From Mediterraneibacter gnavus ATCC 29149 (GTDB lineage: Bacteria; Bacillota; Clostridia; Lachnospirales; Lachnospiraceae): 64,000 nt of DNA. This document shows positions 1 to 8,161 of the stretch, piece by piece. The translations under genes and the position numbers were made by a program. Within the stretch, counting starts at the first letter, position 1. Every line of letters starts with the position of its first letter. Under the pieces are notes generated by a model. It did not search any database and was not told where the DNA came from. It saw nothing but the letters and a program-made list of their open reading frames with translations. Location of the stretch: positions 1,996,001 through 2,060,000 of the forward strand of contig NZ_CP043051.1 of assembly GCF_008121495.1 (NCBI RefSeq), read 5' to 3'.

Positions 1-995
1 GAGTAACAGGAGTGATCACAACACTGTATGATACAGCACCGGGAGAAGTGTGGAGCCGCGAACGTATTCGTGCAATGAAAGAAGAAGTAGAGGCAGCAGG
101 ACTTCATGTAGCGGGAATTGAAAGTGTAAATGTGCACGATGCAATCAAAACAGGCGCACCTGAGAGAGATCAGTATATCGATAACTACATCGAGACACTG
201 GAAAACCTGGGAAAAGAAGACATTCACCTGGTGTGCTACAATTTCATGCCTGTATTTGACTGGACAAGAACAGAGCTGGCAAGAATGCGTCCGGATGGAT
301 CGACAGTACTTGCTTATACACAGGAAGCAGTAGATGCACTGGATCCGGAAAAAATGTTTGATTCTATCGCAGGTGATATGAACGGAACGGTGATGCCGGG
401 ATGGGAGCCGGAAAGAATGGAGCATGTCAAAGAACTGTTTGAGATGTACAAAGAGATCGATGATGAGAAACTGTTTGAAAACCTGAAATATTTCCTGGAG
501 AGAATTATGCCGGTTTGTGACAAATATGACATTAACATGGCAATTCATCCGGATGATCCGGCATGGAGCGTATTCGGACTGCCTCGTATCATCATCAACA
601 AGAAGAACATTCTCCGTATGATGGAAATGGTAGACAACCCGCACAATGGTGTGACATTCTGTTCTGGTTCTTACGGAACAAATCTGGAGAACGATCTTCC
701 GGATATGATTCGTTCCCTGAAAGGAAGAATCCATTTTGCACACGTGCGTAACCTGAAATTCAACTCTCCGACAGACTTTGAAGAGGCAGCACACCTGTCT
801 TCTGACGGAACATTTGATATGTATGAGATCATGAAGGCTCTTTACGAAATCGGATTTGACGGACCGATCCGCCCGGATCACGGACGTATGATCTGGGATG
901 AAGTGGCAATGCCGGGATACGGACTTTATGACCGTGCACTGGGGGCAACTTACTTAAACGGCCTGTGGGAAGCAATCGAGAAAGGAGCCAGATAA
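1..995 (+). CDS. uxuA: Mannonate dehydratase, 5'-truncated by window edge
   Basis: Dehydrates D-mannonate to 2-keto-3-deoxygluconate in cytoplasmic glucuronate catabolism. The reading frame is open from base 3 (V-T-G-V-I-T-T-L-Y-D), matching an internal stretch of UxuA, so the true start lies upstream and the GTG at 12 is not the start. About 330 codons are present and roughly 30 N-terminal residues are missing. The family segments around 'GIESVNVHDAIK', 'VCYNFMPVFDWTRT' and 'HPDDPAW' are visible, as are the C-terminal metal-site residues in 'RPDHGRMIWDE'. It ends 2 nt before the uxuB start, so the two are co-transcribed. Family assignment is firm from similarity. Confidence 0.95.
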   Translation, partial: VTGVITTLYDTAPGEVWSRERIRAMKEEVEAAGLHVAGIESVNVHDAIKTGAPERDQYIDNYIETLENLGKEDIHLVCYNFMPVFDWTRTELARMRPDGSTVLAYTQEAVDALDPEKMFDSIAGDMNGTVMPGWEPERMEHVKELFEMYKEIDDEKLFENLKYFLERIMPVCDKYDINMAIHPDDPAWSVFGLPRIIINKKNILRMMEMVDNPHNGVTFCSGSYGTNLENDLPDMIRSLKGRIHFAHVRNLKFNSPTDFEEAAHLSSDGTFDMYEIMKALYEIGFDGPIRPDHGRMIWDEVAMPGYGLYDRALGATYLNGLWEAIEKGAR

Positions 996-997
996 TC

Positions 998-2608
998 ATG
1001 AGATTAAGTGCAGAAGGACTGAAAGACAGAGCAAAATGGGAAGAGGCGGGATACGCCCTTCCAAAATTTGACAGAGAGAAAGTGACAGAAGCGACAAAAG
1101 AAAATCCGTTCTGGATCCATTTCGGTGCGGGAAATATTTTCCGTGCATTTCAGGCAAATGTGGTACAGAACCTGTTGAATGACGGCATTCTGGATCGCGG
1201 TCTGATCGTTGCAGAGGGATTTGACTATGAGATCGTGGAAAAAATGAACCATCCTCATGATGATTACACAATTCTTGTGACACTCAAAGCAGATGGAAAC
1301 ATTGAGAAAACAGTAGTCGGAAGTGTGGTAGAGTCTTTGACTGTCAACACAGAAAATGCATCTGATTTTGCACGTCTGAAGGAGATCTTTGCCAAAGACT
1401 CCCTGCAGATGGTGACATTTACGATTACAGAAAAGGGATACAGCCTTGTAAACGGAAAAGGGGAACTGCTTCCGGATGTAGAGGCAGACTTTGTAAGCGG
1501 ACCGGAAGCTCCGAAGAGTTACATCGGAAAAGTGGCAGCGCTCCTTTATGCGAGATATCAGGCAGGAGAAAAGCCGGTGGCAATGGTCAGCATGGACAAC
1601 TGTTCCCACAACGGAGATAAACTGTATGCAGCGATCAATACATTTGCAGAGAAATGGGAAGAGAACAAACTTACAGATGCAGGATTCAGAGCATATGTAA
1701 ACTGTAAAGAAAAAGTGACATTCCCATGGACCATGATCGACAAGATTACACCACGTCCGGATGCTTCAGTAGAAGAACTTCTGAAAAAGGATGGAATTGA
1801 AGAGCTGGATCCGGTGATCACATCCAAGAATACGTATGTGGCGCCATTTGTAAATGCAGAAGAGTGCGAATATCTTGTCATCGAAGATGCATTTCCGAAC
1901 GGAAGACCAGAACTGGAAAAAGGCGGCCTGATGTTTACAGAGCGTGAGACAGTAGACAAAGTGGAGAAGATGAAAGTCTGCACCTGCTTAAATCCTCTGC
2001 ATACAGCGCTGGCAGTATTCGGATGTCTGCTTGGATATGAAAAAATCTCGGACGAAATGAAAGATGAGGAACTCAAAAAATTAGTGGAGACAATCGGATA
2101 CAAAGAAGGTCTTCCGGTTGTAGTCAATCCGGGAGTACTGGATCCGAAAGAGTTTATTGATACAGTTCTTCAGGTTCGTGTTCCGAATCCATTTATGCCG
2201 GATACTCCGCAGCGTATTGCAACAGATACTTCTCAGAAACTGGCAATCCGTTTTGGAGAGACGATCAAAGCATATGCAGCATCCGACGAACTGGATGTCA
2301 AAGACCTGAAGCTGATTCCGCTTGTATTTGCGGGATGGCTGCGTTATCTGATGGGCGTAGATGACAGCGGAAAAGCATTTGATTTAAGTCCGGATCCGCT
2401 GCTTACAACTGTCTGCCCATATGTTGCAGACCTGAAGTTGGAAGAAGGACAGGACGTAGAGAGCGCAGTATCAGAAGTGTTGAAGATGAAACAGATTTTC
2501 GGTGTGGATTTATATGAAGCAGGACTTGCAGAACTTGTATGTGGATACTTGAAAGAAATGACAAAAGCACCGGGAGCTGTTCGTGAAACACTCAAAAAAT
2601 ACGTGTAG
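998..2608 (+). CDS. uxuB: D-mannonate oxidoreductase (fructuronate reductase), mannitol dehydrogenase family
   Basis: Reduces D-fructuronate to D-mannonate with NADH, the step between UxaC and UxuA. The protein is 536 aa, typical of long-chain mannitol-dehydrogenase-family reductases, with an N-terminal nucleotide-binding region ('IHFGAGNIFRAF') and a C-terminal helical domain. The ATG at 998 is chosen because AAAGGAG (981-987) precedes it; an in-frame extension to 965 would run into uxuA and has no ribosome site. It lies between uxuA and uxaC with tiny gaps. A mannitol or altronate dehydrogenase is the alternative by family, but the neighbours favour UxuB. Confidence 0.9.
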   Translation: MRLSAEGLKDRAKWEEAGYALPKFDREKVTEATKENPFWIHFGAGNIFRAFQANVVQNLLNDGILDRGLIVAEGFDYEIVEKMNHPHDDYTILVTLKADGNIEKTVVGSVVESLTVNTENASDFARLKEIFAKDSLQMVTFTITEKGYSLVNGKGELLPDVEADFVSGPEAPKSYIGKVAALLYARYQAGEKPVAMVSMDNCSHNGDKLYAAINTFAEKWEENKLTDAGFRAYVNCKEKVTFPWTMIDKITPRPDASVEELLKKDGIEELDPVITSKNTYVAPFVNAEECEYLVIEDAFPNGRPELEKGGLMFTERETVDKVEKMKVCTCLNPLHTALAVFGCLLGYEKISDEMKDEELKKLVETIGYKEGLPVVVNPGVLDPKEFIDTVLQVRVPNPFMPDTPQRIATDTSQKLAIRFGETIKAYAASDELDVKDLKLIPLVFAGWLRYLMGVDDSGKAFDLSPDPLLTTVCPYVADLKLEEGQDVESAVSEVLKMKQIFGVDLYEAGLAELVCGYLKEMTKAPGAVRETLKKYV

Positions 2609-2619
2609 GAGGAAGCGGT

Positions 2620-4026
2620 ATGAAAGCATTTATGGATCAGGATTTCCTTCTGGAGACGGAAACTGCGAAGATGCTGTATCATGAGTATGCAGCAAAGATG
2701 CCGGTTTTGGATTACCACTGTCATATCAGTCCGCAGGAAATCGCAGAAGACAGACAGTTTGAAAATATTACCCAGGTATGGCTGGGAGGCGACCATTACA
2801 AATGGCGTCAGATGCGTTCGAATGGAATCGAAGAGCGCTATATTACAGGAGATGCGTCCGACAGGGAGAAATTCCAGAAATGGGCGGAGACTCTGGAGCG
2901 CGCCATCGGAAATCCGCTGTATCACTGGAGTCATCTGGAACTGCAGCGTTATTTCGGATATCACGGCGCGTTGAATGCGAAGACTGCAGAAGAAGTATGG
3001 AATCTCTGCAATGAAAAACTGCAGAGTCCGCAGATGAGCGCCAGAAATCTGATCCGTCAGTCCAATGTGACATTGATCTGCACCACAGATGATCCGGCAG
3101 ATGACTTAAGATGGCACAAACAGTTAAAAGAGGATGATTCTTTTGAAGTGCAAGTACTTCCTGCATGGAGACCGGATCTGGCGATGAAGATTGAAAAGCT
3201 GGGATTTGCCGCATACCTGAAAAAACTGGGTGAGGCAGCAGGCATGGAGATTCATTCGTTTGCAGATATGAAAGATGCCTTGACAAAACGGATGGAATTC
3301 TTTGATGAGATGGGATGCCGCGCATCGGATCATGGACTGGGCTATGCCATGTATGTGCCTGCTTCCGAGGAAGAAATCGAAGCCATCTTTGAAAAAGGAA
3401 TGGCAGGAGAGCCGATCAGCAAAGAAGAAGAATTAAAATATAAGACTGCATTTATGCTTTATGCAGGAAGAGAATATCATCGTCTGGGATGGGCAATGCA
3501 GCTTCATTACGGATGTAAACGTGACAATGACGTAAAACGTTTCCGCAAGCTTGGACCGGATACGGGATTTGACTGTATTGACACTTATACGCCATCTGCA
3601 CAGCTGGCAGATCTGCTCAATGCACTGAATGTAACAGACGAGCTGCCAAAGACGATTCTGTACAGTCTGAATCCAAACGATAATGCAGCCATCGGAACGA
3701 TCATCGGATGTTTCCAGGATGCCGGTGTCGTAGGAAAGATCCAGCAGGGAAGCGCATGGTGGTTCAATGACCACAAGCAGGGGATGATCGATCAGATGAC
3801 ATCCCTTGCCAACCTGGGACTTCTCAGTAATTTTGTGGGAATGCTGACAGATTCCAGAAGCTTTTTGTCTTATACAAGACATGAGTATTTCAGACGGATT
3901 CTCTGCAATCTCATCGGCGGATGGGTAGAAAACGGAGAGTATCCGGCAGATGAAGAGATTCTTGGAAGAATTGTGCAGGATATCTCTTACAACAACGCAG
4001 TGAGATATTTTGGATTTGAGGTATAA
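2620..4026 (+). CDS. uxaC: Glucuronate isomerase
   Basis: Isomerises D-glucuronate to D-fructuronate (and galacturonate to tagaturonate), the entry step for the uxu genes just upstream. Length 468 aa is normal for UxaC. The amidohydrolase-like metal motif His-x-His is visible at residues 33-35 ('DYHCHIS'), and the family signature 'GKIQQGSAWWFNDHKQGM' lies in the C-terminal half. AGGAGG lies just upstream of the ATG. It is the last gene of the uxuA-uxuB-uxaC operon and is followed by a strong hairpin. Confidence 0.95.
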   Translation: MKAFMDQDFLLETETAKMLYHEYAAKMPVLDYHCHISPQEIAEDRQFENITQVWLGGDHYKWRQMRSNGIEERYITGDASDREKFQKWAETLERAIGNPLYHWSHLELQRYFGYHGALNAKTAEEVWNLCNEKLQSPQMSARNLIRQSNVTLICTTDDPADDLRWHKQLKEDDSFEVQVLPAWRPDLAMKIEKLGFAAYLKKLGEAAGMEIHSFADMKDALTKRMEFFDEMGCRASDHGLGYAMYVPASEEEIEAIFEKGMAGEPISKEEELKYKTAFMLYAGREYHRLGWAMQLHYGCKRDNDVKRFRKLGPDTGFDCIDTYTPSAQLADLLNALNVTDELPKTILYSLNPNDNAAIGTIIGCFQDAGVVGKIQQGSAWWFNDHKQGMIDQMTSLANLGLLSNFVGMLTDSRSFLSYTRHEYFRRILCNLIGGWVENGEYPADEEILGRIVQDISYNNAVRYFGFEV

Positions 4027-4034
4027 ATAAAAAG

Positions 4035-4077
4035 AAAAATGAGGAAAGAATCAAAAACAGGTTCTTTCCTCATTTTT
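4035..4077. terminator. Bidirectional intrinsic terminator between uxaC and iclR
   Basis: A perfect 16-bp inverted repeat (4035-4050 and 4062-4077) with an 11-nt loop. One side begins with an A run and the other ends with a T run, so it can stop transcription from both convergent genes. Confidence 0.9.
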
Positions 4078-4080
4078 AAA

Positions 4081-4842
4081 TTAATTTCCCAGTTCATTCT
4101 GAATCCGTTGTTTGGTATCCAGGATTAGATGGGTAAACTGTTCCATCCGTGCGTCATCCATCCGGTCTTTCGGTGCAGATACGCTGATGGCATACGAGGG
4201 TTTTCTGTGAAGGCCTTTCAATGAGACGGCGATACAGCGCACACCCAGTTCATTTTCTTCGTTATCCATGGCATAGCCGTTTTTGCGGACATCTGCGATC
4301 AGATTTTGAAATTTGACGAAATCGACAACGGTGTAATCGGTGAGCTTTCGAATTTCGCTGTGATCCCAGATTTCTTTTACTTTTTCATCTTTCATATCTG
4401 CCAGCAGCGCTTTTCCAACTCCGGAGCAGTACAAAGGAATTGATTTTCCGACCATAGAGATTAACCGCACGGAATTGTGGGAAGCCTCTACTTTATCAAT
4501 ATATACTGCATTCAGACCATCCAGCTGGACCAGGTGGACCGTTTCATTGGTCTGTTCTGCAAGTTCTTTAATGTAAGGGCGGATCAGATCGATGATATTA
4601 TTCTGGGCCAGAATCTGGTTGGCGATTCCACAGAATTTAAATGTCAGACTGTATTTCAGTGTCTCCGCATCCTGCTTTGCATATTCCATACAGATCAGGG
4701 AGTTTAAGATACGGTGGACGGTACTTTTATTGAGATTTAATTCCTTGCTCAGTTCCAGAAGTCCGATCGGACCGGTACGGGCAAGGCATTCTATGGTATG
4801 GAAAATACGTTCCGATACCTGTATTGGGTTTTTTTCTTCCAT
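4081..4842 (-). CDS. IclR-family transcriptional regulator of hexuronate genes (KdgR-like)
   Basis: A 253-aa IclR repressor: winged HTH at residues about 10-65 ('LLELSKELNLNKSTVHRIL') and an effector-binding domain with the family stretches 'LYCSGVGKALLA' and 'GYAMDNEENELGVRCIA'. The start is set at 4842 because AGGAG lies just upstream; the frame extends to 4890 without a ribosome site. It is convergent with uxaC and divergent from eda-kdgK, whose leader carries a 23-bp palindrome. I infer that it senses a hexuronate intermediate such as KDG and represses both flanking operons; the effector is not visible. Confidence 0.85.
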   Translation of the reverse strand: MEEKNPIQVSERIFHTIECLARTGPIGLLELSKELNLNKSTVHRILNSLICMEYAKQDAETLKYSLTFKFCGIANQILAQNNIIDLIRPYIKELAEQTNETVHLVQLDGLNAVYIDKVEASHNSVRLISMVGKSIPLYCSGVGKALLADMKDEKVKEIWDHSEIRKLTDYTVVDFVKFQNLIADVRKNGYAMDNEENELGVRCIAVSLKGLHRKPSYAISVSAPKDRMDDARMEQFTHLILDTKQRIQNELGN

Positions 4843-4966
4843 AAGATCACTCCTGTAAAGTCCGGTGCTCAAAAGAGCGCCGAGTATCATTCAGTGGTTA
4901 TTGTAGCACAGTTTGGGAAGAAGAGTAAATAAAAAAATAGTAAAGTAAAAAAATGCAAAGAATGGC

Positions 4967-4994
4967 TTGACAATCCATAGAAAGTGAGTATAAT
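4967..4994 (+). promoter_or_regulatory. Sigma-A promoter for eda-kdgK
   Basis: Consensus TTGACA (4967-4972) and TATAAT (4989-4994) with a 16-bp spacer, upstream of the IclR-type operator and the eda start. Confidence 0.85.
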
Positions 4995-5012
4995 CAAAAT
5001 TAAAGAGTTCAT

Positions 5013-5035
5013 ATTACGAAACATAGTTCCATAAT
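5013..5035. promoter_or_regulatory. Putative IclR/KdgR operator (23-bp palindrome)
   Basis: Two half-sites of form ATTAYGRAAC in inverted orientation around a 3-bp centre, directly downstream of the promoter at 4967-4994. The core GAAAC-n-GTT resembles known KdgR boxes. It is the natural site for the adjacent IclR protein. The symmetry is seen; the protein-site pairing is inferred. Confidence 0.75.
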
Positions 5036-5075
5036 GTGAAACAAACAACGTGATTCAGTGATAAGGAGAATGACC

Positions 5076-6035
5076 ATGAACGAAGTATTAGAAAAGATTC
5101 AGAAAATCGGGATTGTTCCGGTTGTTGTATTAAATGATGCGAAAGACGCAGCACCTTTGGCAAAGGCACTCTGTGACGGCGGACTTCCATGTGCAGAAGT
5201 GACATTCCGTACAGAAGCAGCAGAAGAGTCTATCCGCATTATGGCAGAGCAGTTCCCACAGATGCTGGTAGGGGCAGGTACTGTTCTGACAACAGAGCAG
5301 GTAGACCGTGCAGTTGCAGCAGGAGCAAAATTCATCGTAAGTCCAGGATTAAATCCAAAGGTTGTAAAATACTGTATTGAAAAAGGAGTTCCGGTGACAC
5401 CGGGAACAGCAAATCCAAGTGATGTAGAGCAGGCAATCGAGCTTGGATTGGAAGTTGTGAAATTCTTCCCGGCAGAAGCAGCCGGCGGACTGAATATGAT
5501 CAAGTCCATGGCAGCACCTTACACAAATATGAAATTTATGCCGACAGGCGGAATCAATGCAAAGAACATCAACAGCTACCTTGCATTCCCTAAGATCCTG
5601 GCATGTGGCGGAAGCTGGATGGTAAAAGGAGATCTTGTTGCAGCAGGAGAATTTGATAAGATTACAGAGCTGACAAAAGAAGCAGTGATGACAATGCTTG
5701 GATTTGAACTGAAACACATCGGAATCAACTGTGAAAATGAAGAAGAGGCTGAGAAAACAGCAGGAACATTCGCTTCTTTATTCGGATTTGAGAAGAAGAG
5801 CGGAAACAGTTCTGTATTTGCAGGAAGTGCTGTAGAAGCAATGAAGAGCCCATACCTTGGAGCAAAAGGACACATTGCAGTAGGAACAAACAGCGTAGAT
5901 CGTGCAGTAAATTATCTGGAGTCTCAGGGCGTAGAGTTCAATATGGACAGTGCAAAATACAAAGACGGAAAACTTACAGCAATTTACTTAAAAGAAGAAG
6001 TTGCCGGATTTGCAGTACATCTTGTACAGAAATAA
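5076..6035 (+). CDS. eda: KDPG/KHG aldolase fused to a VOC (glyoxalase-like) domain
   Basis: Cleaves 2-keto-3-deoxy-6-phosphogluconate to pyruvate and glyceraldehyde-3-phosphate, the last step of hexuronate breakdown. Residues 1-about 208 form the class I aldolase: Glu41 in 'AEVTFRT', 'PGTANP', and the Schiff-base Lys129 in 'VVKFFPAE'. Residues about 212-319 form an extra domain with VOC-fold spacing ('HIGINCENEEEA', 'HIAVGTNSVDRAVNYL', 'GFAVHLVQK'). Stand-alone Eda is about 210 aa, so this is a two-domain form. The start at 5076 follows AAGGAG at 5063-5068; the ATG at 5070 is too close. kdgK follows 23 nt downstream. Confidence 0.92.
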   Translation: MNEVLEKIQKIGIVPVVVLNDAKDAAPLAKALCDGGLPCAEVTFRTEAAEESIRIMAEQFPQMLVGAGTVLTTEQVDRAVAAGAKFIVSPGLNPKVVKYCIEKGVPVTPGTANPSDVEQAIELGLEVVKFFPAEAAGGLNMIKSMAAPYTNMKFMPTGGINAKNINSYLAFPKILACGGSWMVKGDLVAAGEFDKITELTKEAVMTMLGFELKHIGINCENEEEAEKTAGTFASLFGFEKKSGNSSVFAGSAVEAMKSPYLGAKGHIAVGTNSVDRAVNYLESQGVEFNMDSAKYKDGKLTAIYLKEEVAGFAVHLVQK

Positions 6036-6058
6036 AAAATTATTAAAGGAGAATAATA

Positions 6059-7084
6059 ATGAGTAAAAAAGTAGTTACATTTGGAGAAATTATGTTAAGA
6101 CTTGCACCAGAAGGATATTATCGTTTTGTGCAGGCAGATACATTTGGAGCAACATACGGCGGTGGAGAAGCAAACGTAGCAGTTTCTCTGGCAAATTATG
6201 GATTTGATGCTTCTTTCGTAACAAAACTTCCGACACATGAGATCGGACAGGCAGCAGTAAATTCTTTGAGAAAATACGGTGTGGATACATCCAAGATCGC
6301 ACGTGGAGGAGACAGAGTAGGTATCTACTTCCTGGAGAAAGGTGCTTCTCAGAGACCATCTAAAGTAATTTATGACCGTGCAGGTTCTTCTATCTATACA
6401 GCATCCAAAGAAGATTTCAACTGGAAAGAAATCTTTGAAGGAGCAGAATGGTTCCACTTTACAGGAATCACACCAGCACTCAATGACAATGTAGCAGAAA
6501 TCTGTCTGGAAGCTTGTAAAGCAGCCAAAGAGATGAATGTGAAGATTTCCTGTGACTTAAACTACAGAAATAAACTGTGGAGCAAAGCAAAAGCAGGAGA
6601 AGTAATGGGTGAACTTTGCAAATATGTGGATGTATGTATTGCAAACGAAGAAGATGCAGCAGATGTATTCGGTATTCATGCAGCAAACACAGATGTAACT
6701 GCAGGAGAAGTAAATCACGAAGGATATAAAGATGTAGCAAAACAGCTTGCTGACCGTTTCGGATTTGAGAAAGTTGCAATTACACTTCGTGAATCTATTT
6801 CAGCAAATGACAATAACTGGTCTGCTATGTTATATGACGGAACAGACTATTTCTTCAGTAAAAAATATAAGATGCATATCGTAGACCGTGTAGGTGGCGG
6901 AGATAGCTTCGGCGGCGGATTGATCGCTGCAACACTGAGCGGATATGATTCACAGGCTACCATTGAATTTGCAGTAGCAGCATCCTGCCTGAAACACTCC
7001 ATCGAAGGTGACTTCAACATGGTTTCTATGGATGAAGTTGCCAAACTGGCAGGAGGAGATGCTTCCGGACGTGTACAGCGCTAA
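6059..7084 (+). CDS. kdgK: 2-dehydro-3-deoxygluconokinase (PfkB family)
   Basis: Phosphorylates 2-keto-3-deoxygluconate from UxuA to KDPG for Eda. The protein is 341 aa, a PfkB-fold sugar kinase with the N-terminal glycine-rich signature ('YGGGEANVAVSLANYGF') and the C-terminal anion-hole/catalytic-base motif 'DRVGGGDSFGGG'. It follows eda after an AAAGGAG site and completes the route from glucuronate to central metabolism in this window. A different ketose kinase is possible by sequence alone; the neighbours make KDG kinase by far the best reading. Confidence 0.93.
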   Translation: MSKKVVTFGEIMLRLAPEGYYRFVQADTFGATYGGGEANVAVSLANYGFDASFVTKLPTHEIGQAAVNSLRKYGVDTSKIARGGDRVGIYFLEKGASQRPSKVIYDRAGSSIYTASKEDFNWKEIFEGAEWFHFTGITPALNDNVAEICLEACKAAKEMNVKISCDLNYRNKLWSKAKAGEVMGELCKYVDVCIANEEDAADVFGIHAANTDVTAGEVNHEGYKDVAKQLADRFGFEKVAITLRESISANDNNWSAMLYDGTDYFFSKKYKMHIVDRVGGGDSFGGGLIAATLSGYDSQATIEFAVAASCLKHSIEGDFNMVSMDEVAKLAGGDASGRVQR

Positions 7085-7144
7085 GCACTTTTGGAAGAAT
7101 ATAAATAAATAAGCCATAATCGACTATTTTGTTGCCAATATACG

Positions 7145-7173
7145 CCGGGACAGATTTTTCTGTCCCGGTTTTT
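7145..7173 (+). terminator. Intrinsic terminator after kdgK
   Basis: Perfect 10-bp GC-rich stem (7145-7154 / 7159-7168), TTTT loop, followed by a T run. Confidence 0.9.
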
Positions 7174-7194
7174 CAGTTTTCCTTACAGAAGAGA

Positions 7195-7223
7195 TTGACA
7201 ATATTCTTTTTGTATAGTACTAT
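7195..7223 (+). promoter_or_regulatory. Sigma-A promoter of the tagatose-type operon
   Basis: TTGACA (7195-7200), 17-bp spacer, TACTAT (7218-7223). The predicted start point falls immediately before the LacI-type palindrome at 7234. Confidence 0.8.
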
Positions 7224-7233
7224 TATCTCACAA

Positions 7234-7251
7234 AACCGAAACGTTTCGGTT
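7234..7251. promoter_or_regulatory. LacI-family operator 1 (perfect 18-bp palindrome)
   Basis: AACCGAAACGTTTCGGTT is self-complementary and sits just after the promoter, where a bound repressor would block initiation. The same core recurs at 9202-9215, and the LacI-family gene lies between the two copies. Confidence 0.85.
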
Positions 7252-7272
7252 AAGGAAAAGGAGGAAAGAGAT

Positions 7273-8124
7273 ATGCCATTAGTAACGTCGGAAAAAATGC
7301 TTTCAGACGCACAAAAAGGTGGGTATGCAGTGGGAGCATTCAATGTAGAAAATATGGAGATGGCAAAAGCTGTGATCGCGGCGGCAGAAGAGATGCGCTC
7401 GCCGGTTATGCTGCAGACTACTCCATCTACGGTCAAGTATGGATCTTTGGAAACATTTGCAGCAATTGTAAAAGCAGAGGCTTCTAAGACCGATATTCCG
7501 GTCTGTCTTCATCTGGATCACGGCAACAGCTTTGAGCTGGCTGTACAGGCGATGAAAGCCGGATATACTTCTGTGATGATCGATGGATCCCATGAAACAT
7601 TTGAAGAAAATGTGGCACTGACAAAAAAAGTGGTTGAGGTAGCCAATGCCTATGGAGTTCCGGTGGAAGCGGAGCTTGGAAAAGTAGGCGGGAAAGAAGA
7701 TGATCTGGAGGCAGAAGCGGATCATAATACAGATCCTGAAGAGGCAAAAGAATTTGTGGAAAGAACGGGTGTTTCTTCTCTGGCGATCGCGATCGGTACA
7801 GCTCATGGATTTTATGCGGGAACTCCAGTGTTGGATAAAGAAAGGGTTTCAGATTGTAAAAAGGTTGTTTCTGTACCACTGGTACTTCACGGTGCAAGTG
7901 GACTCAGCGAAGAAGATGTGGTAGAATGTGTACAGCGCGGGATGTGTAAAGTGAATTTTGCGACAGAATTGCGTGTAGCATACACAGATGCTGAAAAACA
8001 GTTGCTGAAAGAGAATCCGGAGACCTTTGATCCGAAAAAACTGGGAATTGCAGCAATGAAAGCCGTAAAAGAACAGACCATACTGCGAATGAAGATGTGT
8101 GGATGTACAGGAAAGGTACAGTAG
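7273..8124 (+). CDS. Class II ketose-bisphosphate aldolase, GatY/KbaY-like (tagatose-1,6-bisphosphate)
   Basis: A 283-aa zinc-dependent class II aldolase that splits a ketohexose bisphosphate to DHAP and glyceraldehyde-3-phosphate. Metal and phosphate-site motifs are present: 'HLDHGNSFE', 'AELGKVGG', 'GTAHGFYAG', 'LHGASGL'. Overall pattern and the C-terminal 'CGC-G' ending resemble GatY/KbaY more than housekeeping FbaA. The start at 7273 follows GGAGGAAAG; the frame is open further upstream across the promoter and operator, which excludes earlier starts. First gene of the LacI-controlled cluster. The tagatose assignment rests on the GatD-like and PfkB-like neighbours; fructose bisphosphate remains possible. 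Confidence 0.8.
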   Translation: MPLVTSEKMLSDAQKGGYAVGAFNVENMEMAKAVIAAAEEMRSPVMLQTTPSTVKYGSLETFAAIVKAEASKTDIPVCLHLDHGNSFELAVQAMKAGYTSVMIDGSHETFEENVALTKKVVEVANAYGVPVEAELGKVGGKEDDLEAEADHNTDPEEAKEFVERTGVSSLAIAIGTAHGFYAGTPVLDKERVSDCKKVVSVPLVLHGASGLSEEDVVECVQRGMCKVNFATELRVAYTDAEKQLLKENPETFDPKKLGIAAMKAVKEQTILRMKMCGCTGKVQ

Positions 8125-8161
8125 TTCCACATAGATGTAGTAAGGAAGGCGGAAAGCATCA

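Noticed and set aside
1004..1609. 201-aa minus-strand open frame in uxuB
   Set aside because: Shadow of uxuB with cysteine- and phenylalanine-rich low-complexity composition and no start signals.
7234..7251. CcpA catabolite-response site
   Set aside because: It partly resembles cre, but the exact symmetry, the second copy at 9202 and the embedded lacI gene fit a local LacI operator better; CcpA binding is not excluded.
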